A program made the translations under genes and the position numbers. Shown here one piece after another: positions 7,969 through 12,978 of a stretch of DNA of 12,978 nucleotides. The DNA lies in contig JADGJA010000664.1 of assembly GCA_027596035.1 (NCBI GenBank), forward strand, positions 1-12,978, in the 5' to 3' direction. Each line of letters opens with the position of its first letter. The stretch's first letter is position 1. This DNA comes from Thoreauomyces humboldtii. Taxonomy: Eukaryota > Chytridiomycota > Chytridiomycetes > Spizellomycetales > Powellomycetaceae. The notes beneath the pieces are model-generated. The model was not told the origin of the DNA. It saw only the letters and a list, made by a program, of their open reading frames with translations, and searched no databases.

Positions 7969-8025
7969 GGCCGGCTGCTTGGTCCAAGCACCACCAGGCA
8001 GCCTCGATCAATCGGTCGGACAGGG
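7967..8025 (+). repeat. Right 59-bp inverted repeat (pairs with 3723-3781)
   Basis: This segment matches the reverse complement of 3723-3781 over 59 ungapped bases with 9 mismatches. It begins TTGGCCGG and ends CGGACAGGG. Together the two copies face each other like terminal inverted repeats of a 4,303-bp unit. The bases immediately outside (TCCGGCCC here, AAATCATG on the left) show no target-site duplication. Confidence 0.8.
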
Positions 8026-8262
8026 TCCGGCCCCCAAGGCCGTCATCCTGGTAAATCTACCTCAGCTCCTGGAGAACAGTGTCTGTGATTACCAGCACTA
8101 AGGATATGGTCTTAATGATTTATTATTATACCCAGATTCCACAGGTCATCACTTGATTTTTTGTTATTGCGATATTTGATCAGACCCTATAGAGTGCAAC
8201 ATTCGACAGATCTTCCTCCAGCTGCAGAAACCCCGAACAACGACGGAAAAGTTGAAAGGGAG
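8026..8262. other. AT-richer spacer, no gene seen
   Basis: No protein-like frame is visible. Around 8110-8190 the sequence is AT-rich (runs such as TTTATTATTATA). This spacer separates the plus-strand block to the left from the minus-strand genes to the right, so it lies between two convergent transcription directions and could hold 3' ends. I see no clear polyadenylation signal. Confidence 0.5.
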
Positions 8263-8745
8263 TTACCTACCGGAGCTCTTGATAAAGCCAATCCACCTAC
8301 AACCGTAGGTACGAGAGGCTACGATCAAGTTTAAGATTTCCTCTCGAAATGGTGCACCTTTCATCCTCGCATCGTAGGCAAGGATGAGATACCATTTCCT
8401 GTTCTGAGTGTCGTAACGGATGGTAAACGCGTGTGCTCCCTGGCCCTTTCCGCACTGCAGATGGTTGCCTCAATGCTTCGTTGGGGCGCGAGTCAGATGT
8501 TGAAGTTCCGTGGTGTTGGAGTTTCTCTTCTGATACTTTCTCTTGCAAGGCTCTATGGTGCGGGAGGCACACAGGAACGAGACCAGACGGTCCTTGATGT
8601 ACATGCCTCGATTGCCACCCTTCTCGACGAAATTGCTCCGAGGGTACATGACGACTTCTTAGGTCTTTCGATTCACGCACATGCCGGTGGCAAGAAACTT
8701 TAGCGTCTTCCATCGTCGGGACGCTTCTCGAGGGTGAGTACCGCA
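8263..8745 (-). pseudogene. Possible N-terminal half of a Fanzor/TnpB-like protein, with two stops
   Basis: On the minus strand one frame reads as protein from about 8720 (KTLKFLATGMCVNRKT) through a TAA at 8661-8659. It continues (EKGGNRGMYIKDRLVSFLC) to a TGA at 8472-8470, then on to the TAA at 8265-8263. The last 68 codons are the best part: HAFTIRYDTQNRKWYLILAY, then RMKGAPFREEILNLIVA. An 'x-x-x-I-x-Y-D-x-x-x-K-W-Y-L-x-L' strand pair just before the RuvC domain is typical of TnpB/Fanzor proteins. The reading ends there without the RuvC core. That core is what the plus-strand locus at 5473-6360 provides, so the two may be halves of one rearranged gene or remains of two copies. The opposite strand is open at 8431-8703 but is Leu-rich and looks like a shadow. 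The family assignment is tentative. Confidence 0.35.
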
Positions 8746-8789
8746 GACTTCAAAAGACAATCTCAAAATGTCACACACAACACACACCT

Positions 8790-8927
8790 TTATATATCTT
8801 TCTCGCGCTTCAAGAAGGCGAGTGCCGCGACGATGGCGTCCTGTGCCGCCTCGTTTACCGTGTTGCCCATGGCAGGTGCTTGAATAACTTGACGACCTGT
8901 GGCAGCGACCGTGGTTGTGACTGCCAT
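8790..8927 (-). CDS. Small ORF of 45 aa with strong Kozak context
   Basis: An ATG at 8927-8925 lies in CCCCCACCATGGCAG, close to the ideal eukaryotic start context. It opens 45 codons ending AFLKREKDI and TAA at 8792-8790. The peptide is Ala/Val/Thr-rich at first, then helical (TVNEAAQDAIVAALAFLKR). It may be a separate small protein, or the true C-terminus of the broken minus-strand gene that starts near 9710, because the overlapping frame reads as protein upstream (GQLSDLEDAASLMIAFPVG) and loses protein character where this one begins. No family recognised. Confidence 0.4.
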   Translation of the reverse strand: MAVTTTVAATGRQVIQAPAMGNTVNEAAQDAIVAALAFLKREKDI

Positions 8928-9710
8928 GGTGGGGGCAGGAGAGCGACTGCTGTGGTGGTCACTGTGGCAGGAAGACCGACTGGAAAGGCGATCATCAAGC
9001 TGGCGGCGTCCTCGAGGTCGGAGAGCTGACCAGAGTTTCCGTTAAGAGGCTTCTGGCGACTCCTCGCTTCTCCAAACGTCTTTTAGACCTGCATGGATGA
9101 GATCACTTACAGGTCTCCCGTCTTCTTGTGTGAATCCGGGATCTCAGTAAAGTCCGTAACACTTTCCGTGTGTTCCAACGCTCGTAGGCCGAGGACACAT
9201 GTTGTCTTTCCGGAGTGCGGCCATCGCTTGCGCACATCCGTAGCATGATCGCTTCGACACAGAAAGGATGAAACGTTTTTCCTTCGGGAAGTTCTCGATG
9301 AAGCATCTGACTACGGCCACTTGGCATGCATGACAAGCGTCACGTCTGTCGAAGGACCAGGAAAGTTGTTCATCCGGCTTTCAGTGTCCGGATTCCCGGC
9401 AAATGGGGCAAAATCTTCCTCAGTCATTCTGTGCTCGTCGCCTGTGACAAGGTATTGGCGGGCAATGGTCTTTCAGCTGCGGACTCGCACTTTGCGTGTC
9501 GATGACATATTGTTTCTCGGTGATGATGTCTTGGTTGTCCTGGATAGTGTCCTGCTTCTCGTCCATCTGTGCCTGCCAGGCAATGCCACGATGCAGGAAG
9601 CTCCCGGCTTGCTCCGAAGCCGAACGGCTGTGCTCCATCGCTTTCCGGTAAGATGGGGGAGCCTCCAAGGGAATCACAGGCGGTATGGCGTTCGTGCTAT
9701 TCGACAGCAT
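8928..9710 (-). pseudogene. PPxY / coiled-coil / Cys-His (RING-like) protein, broken
   Basis: Reading the minus strand from about 9710: a proline-rich start with PLEAPPSYRKAMEHS, where PPSY is a PPxY motif (the ligand of WW domains, for example in Nedd4-type ligases). A polar coiled-coil-like stretch follows (MDEKQDTIQDNQDIITEKQ). After frame changes come FCPICRESGH (CPIC at 9410-9399), an in-frame TGA at 9383-9381, then DACHACQVAVVRCFIENFP (CHAC at 9336-9325). One frame over is EGKTFHPFCVEAIM (FHPFC at 9273-9259). Two C-x2-C pairs plus H-x2-C suggest a zinc-binding domain of RING-like type, but the order and spacing are not those of a canonical RING. The next frame (GQLSDLEDAASLMIAFPVG, about 9030-8970) leads towards the small ORF at 8927. 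A ubiquitin-linked role is inference only. Confidence 0.4.
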
Positions 9711-9776
9711 AATTGGCGTTCGCTGTCTAGCTATTCGACAGTATCATTGGTGTTCGTGCTATTTGACAGCTGAATT
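9687..9776. repeat. Three tandem units of 28, 34 and 28 bp
   Basis: Units are 9687-9714, 9715-9748 and 9749-9776. They share GG(C/T)GTTCG...GCTATT(C/T)GACAG followed by a short variable part and ATT. The middle unit carries six extra bases. A fourth start (GGCGTTTGG) follows at 9777. They are minisatellite-like and overlap the start of the minus-strand PPxY frame, whose first residues may therefore be non-coding. Two exact 10-bp copies of CCGAACCTGT follow at 9811-9830. Confidence 0.85.
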
Positions 9777-10185
9777 GGCGTTTGGCCCAGTTGCTGTCCT
9801 AGTTTCACGTCCGAACCTGTCCGAACCTGTGTTACCCCCTGTTTCACCTAGTAGCCCTACATACACTAGCCTCTACACAGCCACTCGTCCGCCTCTGCAT
9901 GGCTGCATGGCTGCAGAGGCCTTCTGGTAGTCTTATCCAATCTGGTGCTGCGGAAGTCCCGGGCACGTTTCCCCCTTGTTTCAAAAAGGTGGCAAATTGC
10001 CAAATCAGGGTTTGCCTATATAGGGTAATAACTGATTTGGCAATTTGCCACCTTTTTTATCGATGCTTTTTTATGAAGTTAGTTACTGACACCTCCCCCC
10101 CGCCCCCTCCATCTCGGCTAAACTTTTATTAATGAGATGAACGGCACCTTCCGACACAACGCAAACAGCGTCCCGATGTTTCCAA
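9777..10185. other. Intergenic spacer with hairpin and C-rich run
   Basis: No supportable gene. The spacer holds the CCGAACCTGT doublet, a small GCATGGCTGCATGGCTGC repeat near 9897-9914, the perfect hairpin at 9983-10057 and a C-rich run (CCTCCCCCCCGCCCCCTCC) near 10091-10110. It separates two minus-strand genes and marks the switch from GC-rich host-like sequence to the AT-richer virus-like block. Confidence 0.6.
9983..10057 (-). terminator. Perfect 26-bp-stem hairpin downstream of the fibre gene
   Basis: The arms 9983-10008 and 10032-10057 are exact reverse complements over 26 bases (AAAAAGGTGGCAAATTGCCA... and its mirror). The 23-base loop contains CCTATATAGGG. Each arm also contains its own near-palindrome, GGCAAATTGCC, so alternative cruciform folds exist. 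The hairpin lies 128 bases past the stop of the minus-strand fibre gene, where a 3'-end signal would be. In mimiviruses, transcript 3' ends form at such hairpins. It could equally be a miniature inverted-repeat element, or a regulatory palindrome with a TATA-like loop. Confidence 0.45.
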
Positions 10186-12309
10186 CTAGAAGGATATTAA
10201 CTCGCCTGAAAAGGAATTCTGGTAATTAGAGTACGTTGCACACGCAGCCGTCGGTTGGATGCTGTATGTTATAGCTTGACCCGCAACCACTTGTGCACAG
10301 CAGACGAAGGTCTGAGTATACGTCCCCCCATTACCTGGCATGACCCAAACCCCAGTCGTCCCAGCAATAATCGTTCCGTTTGCCTTCAATCCGGTATATA
10401 CAGTGAACGCAAAGGTCGCCTGGTATAGCGTCAAAGTCACACTAAAACGGAAATATCCACTTCCACCTGGAGTGTATGTCCTCGTGGAACCGTTACAAGT
10501 ATCGAGACTGCTTTTTGACACAATGGTTCCATTTGTGAAAACCAAACTTACAGTCGTATTTGCAGCGAGTGTTTGGTTATTGCCAGTCACTTGTATCATC
10601 GAGAATGTGGGAGGAGCAGTCTGCAGAACCGACCTGCAGGTGACGCCTCCTGCTACTTGAATTGCACCTGATGAAGCAACGACCGAATCCGTTGTTGTGT
10701 AGACAACAACAGTATTTGGAGACAAAGCCAAAATGTTGGGAGGATTTATCACGGCACCAACAGTGTAGCCTGCGCCGCCCTGAAAGACTAATCTACTTCC
10801 ACTCTTTAAAATACGAAAAGAGGAACCATAGGCTGCAACCCCGTTCCCGGTCCCATTGTCGAACATGTCCCACAGCATTTGCAAGTTATCTCGCCCATAA
10901 GCGTTCAACTGGAAACCGGCATTTGTGTCACTTGTTGGTGATTTTACTCCAATGGAAAGCGACTTGTTCATACCTATTCCACCTGCAACTTGAAGAGCCC
11001 CTGTTATAGGATAAAATGCATCGGTTGTATTCAGCAATTGTAACGCTCCAGAAACTGTTGATAAACCATTTACAATCAAGCCTCTGTTTAGCAATACAAA
11101 CACTAGCAACCTGAAGCGCATAAGGATTAGTTATCGTAGTATTTGTACCAGCAATTGGAGCACCAGAGATGTAAACAGTAGCAGCCGCTGTCCTAACGAC
11201 ACCGGTGTTTATTGCAGTCAATGTTGGAGCATTGATTGAATTGTATTGAAGACTTGTCGCGTTTGTTCCAGATGCAGCCGTTGTCGAGTCCAAAATGGTG
11301 CTTGTGGCTTGATTTATATATGTTTCAACAAAGAGCGATTTACCAACTGCCAAGCCACCAGCCACCTGCATTGCTCCTGATGTTGCAGAGACGGTGTCTG
11401 TTGTCGAAAGAATTTGCATAGAAGGAATAGCTGATGCTACAATCAAATTCGCACTTGTCGCGCTTGTAAAGTACATATTCCCACTGTATGGTGCCGAAGT
11501 GGACGCGCATCCGATTCCTATGAATCCAACTGCACCTCCTGTAGAATTTGCAAACTGAATACTCGAATAACCACTTGCTGACAAGTTTTGAATACGAACT
11601 GCATCAGTTGCGGATGTTGTCTGGAATACATGCTGACCAGTTGAAGATGCTCCAACGAACAGAGTTTTTCCAATCGCCACCCCTCCCGCAATCTGCAATG
11701 CACCTGTCGTTACTGAAGATGAATCCGTCGTCTGCGGGATATTCACACTGCCTCCTTGTGTGACAAATTAGATAGGCTTGGACTCCGTGGCACAAACCGT
11801 CATAGCGTCTTGGTTAAGTGCAGCCAATCCATTTCCATCAAGCCCTACGTAGCCGCCGATACCGCTCGTCGTGTTTTTAAAGTAAAGAGACGTCTGACTT
11901 GTTCCTCTTCCAATTATCTGATTAATAATACCAGTCCCTGTCAGAGTCAAACCTGTTAAACTTTGCGTAGGAGATAGCCCAACGTTAACACCTGAAACGG
12001 TGAAGGTAGATGAGAATGTTAGGTTGTTCTGTTTGGTGCTTCCCAGATTTGTGATGTTCGTTTCATTAGTTGAAACTCGTGTGGTCAGAGCGGTAGCATT
12101 TGAATTGGTTGTTGACAGGTTTGCAATTGTAGCAAATTGACCATCGGCGTAACTTCGACTTGTTAGAACGGTGCTGTCGTAACCAATTGTAAGTGTCTTG
12201 TTCGTATCATTCGAGGTAATTGTTAAGCCAGAAGACTGAACGAGGTCAGTTTTTAGATTATTATAGATGGTTGGTGGAAGCGTCGTCGTAGAACTCTCTA
12301 CATTCACTC
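10186..12309 (-). pseudogene. Giant-virus/phage-type repetitive fibre protein with C1q/TNF-like tail
   Basis: About 700 codons of one protein on the minus strand, AT-richer than its surroundings. The N-terminal part (12309-11771) is a Thr/Asn/Ser-rich, trimeric-fibre-like region (ATALTTRVSTNETNITNLGS). A TAA at 11770-11768 then interrupts the same frame, which continues (FVTQGGSVNIPQTTDSSS). Four repeats of the type TGALQIAGGVAIGKTLFVG follow, with a YISGAPIAGTNTTITNPYAL element between the second and third. A one-base frameshift near 11095-11107 moves the reading into the final frame. The last 130 residues (QVTGNNQTLAANTTVSLVF, then GGSGYFRFSVTLTLY and a terminal SFSGELISF) have the beta-rich, Gly/aromatic pattern of C1q/TNF-like jelly-roll trimer heads, and end at 10186. 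Such proteins form surface fibres or receptor-binding knobs of virions. The frame enters from upstream without an ATG, so the N-terminus is probably lost. Confidence 0.7.
10630..11733 (-). repeat. Four dispersed GALQVAGG coding repeats inside the fibre gene
   Basis: Units lie at about 11733-11677, 11406-11333, 11030-10957 and 10697-10630, roughly 330-375 bases apart. They encode TT-D-(S/T/A)...(S/T)GA(L/M/I)Q(V/I)AGG(V/L/I) followed in three of them by (G/N)K(S/T)L. The last unit lacks the GKSL part and leads directly into the C1q-like tail. Amino-acid conservation exceeds that of the bases, as expected from selected fibre modules and not a recent DNA duplication. Confidence 0.75.
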
Positions 12310-12383
12310 CTCGACACTGCCGAAAATGGCTGCGACAAGGAGTTTCCGGTGTCTGCTCGTCCTTGATCCTCGCCGAAGAGGGA

Positions 12384-12707
12384 CTAACGGCGCTGGAACG
12401 GGAAGGTCCACAACTGTGCCTGATCTTGAATGCCTTCTCGAAAGCGAGAGCCTAGGGCTTGAAGTGGTTCTTGGAGGGATGAAAGTGAAGCCCTTTGATT
12501 TTGAGGAGTCGAGTAGACGTTTGCCGGGTAACTCCTTGGTGTTGATGGCGGGTACAGCGGTTGATACGGATCGGTATACCCAGACGACCGGAATGGGAAG
12601 CGATGGTAGAAAGTAGCGGAGCTACTTGGCGTGGCCACTGCTGTACCAGAGGTGGCAGCAGGGCTCAGAACCTGTTGAGCGCGCCCGTGTGAAAAGGAGC
12701 TCGGCAC
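12384..12707 (-). CDS. Tyr/Pro/Ser-rich hypothetical ORF
   Basis: A minus-strand frame, open from about 12738 with a GTG at 12707, reads as disordered, Tyr/Pro/Ser-rich protein (SSGYTDPYQPLYPPSTPRS, then SYPANVYSTPQNQ) and ends in a Gln/Arg-rich segment (GSRFREGIQDQAQLWTFPFQ) with a TAG at 12384. It sits directly upstream of the fibre gene on the same strand. No ATG start and no family are visible. The plus strand is open at 12326-12616 with a less protein-like reading. It may be a low-complexity region of a host gene or part of a mobile element. Confidence 0.3.
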   Translation of the reverse strand: MPSSFSHGRAQQVLSPAATSGTAVATPSSSATFYHRFPFRSSGYTDPYQPLYPPSTPRSYPANVYSTPQNQRASLSSLQEPLQALGSRFREGIQDQAQLWTFPFQRR

Positions 12708-12825
12708 TGTTGTGGTATGCCAATGGCATCCGTACTAAGTCATTTAGACAGTGTTTCATTTAGGGTACTTAACCCTGGATTAGGCCGGAACGACGGTACA
12801 GCCTGAGGGTCCGCCCGTGGCCTAA
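12708..12825. other. Short spacer, nothing recognised
   Basis: No protein-like frame. Contains two GTGTTTCATTTAGGGTACTT-type AT-richer stretches and a G-run at 12826-12831 that borders the next frame. Confidence 0.4.
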
Positions 12826-12975
12826 GGGGGGTTCCTTAGGCAACTTCATCGAGATTACTACATGGTAGCACTGCCAGAAGCTACGATCAAGAACCTCAGC
12901 AAACACATACATCATTCGAACGAGCTCGACGACGGCTACGATTCCATAAAGGAATATCTCATAGTTGATCGATAG
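12826..12975 (+). pseudogene. Retrotransposon Gag-like fragment (Ty3/Gypsy type?)
   Basis: The plus-strand frame is open from 12826, with an ATG at 12862, to the TAG at 12973-12975. It reads QLHRDYYMVALPEATIKNL, then ELDDGYDSIKEYLIVDR. The order 'ALP-x-x-x...L...I...(D)-Y-D-x-(I/L)-K-x-x-L-I' is typical of the Gag capsid domain of Ty3/Gypsy-type retrotransposons, where LP and PYD-LK-LI are the most conserved points. The codon after IVDR is a stop, so either the frame is broken here or the resemblance is accidental. The rest of any element would lie beyond the right edge. No long terminal repeat is visible to the left. Confidence 0.35.
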
Positions 12976-12978
12976 AAA

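Noticed and set aside
7889..8101. 70-codon plus-strand frame
   Set aside because: It spans the 56-bp tandem units and the inverted repeat; the period is not a multiple of three, so the frame is not preserved between units.
8431..8703. 90-codon plus-strand frame
   Set aside because: Leu/Ala-rich, antisense to the better minus-strand reading with KWYLILAY.
8788..8800. TATATAAAG-like TATA box on the minus strand
   Set aside because: It coincides with the stop codon of the small ORF at 8927-8790 and has no convincing gene downstream.
9089..9110. GTAAGT...CATGCAG on the minus strand, as an intron
   Set aside because: At 22 bases it is too short for a normal spliceosomal intron and has no branch point.
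10340..11009. Plus-strand open frames (106 and 115 codons) opposite the fibre gene
   Set aside because: They are antisense to the strongly patterned fibre repeats and lack any motif.
2879..11770. A reassigned genetic code explaining the in-frame stops
   Set aside because: TAA, TAG and TGA all occur inside reading frames and all also serve as plausible ends, and frameshifts are as common as stops.

Overview
The window looks like eukaryotic nuclear DNA, probably from a protist, alga or fungus; I cannot name the organism. Its protein pieces are eukaryotic in kind: a GATA-type zinc finger, a DEAH-box helicase, a possible F-box-like start with a 51-base GT-AG intron, a PPxY/zinc-binding protein and a retrotransposon Gag-like fragment. 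Beside them lies a 2.1-kb, visibly AT-richer block encoding a repetitive fibre protein of the type found in large DNA viruses and phages, with a C1q/TNF-like tail. No rRNA, tRNA, CRISPR array or bacterial operon is visible.

Almost no gene is intact. Coherent protein-like stretches of 30-200 codons follow one another on the same strand but change frame, and several carry in-frame TAA, TAG or TGA codons. Either this is a graveyard of pseudogenes and transposon debris, or the underlying sequence has many uncorrected indels. In-frame stops in five or more genes favour decay, but a frameshift at an A9 run could be a base-calling error.

Layout. 1-345 (+): end of an unknown protein. 346-1385: no gene I can support firmly. 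1587-3172 (+): a large unknown, broken protein. 3225-3720 (+): fragments, one resembling the start of an HMG box. 3723-8025: a 4.3-kb segment bounded by 59-bp inverted repeats (50/59 identical) that holds a broken GATA-finger gene, the RuvC half of a Fanzor/TnpB-like nuclease, a broken DEAH helicase, a short spliced gene and three exact 56-bp tandem units against the right repeat. 8263-8745 (-): a piece resembling the N-terminal half of a Fanzor/TnpB protein. 8790-9710 (-): a broken PPxY, coiled-coil, Cys/His protein. 9687-10185: tandem repeats and a perfect 26-bp-stem hairpin. 10186-12309 (-): the virus-like fibre gene with one nonsense codon and one frameshift. 12384-12707 (-): a Tyr/Pro-rich frame. 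12826-12975 (+): Gag-like fragment running to the edge.

The most interesting reading is a eukaryotic locus colonised by several mobile sources: a Fanzor-bearing unit with terminal-inverted-repeat-like ends, an endogenised giant-virus-like fibre gene whose downstream hairpin resembles the 3'-end hairpins of mimivirus transcripts, and a retroelement at the right edge. All family assignments come from reading translations by eye and none was confirmed by a search.
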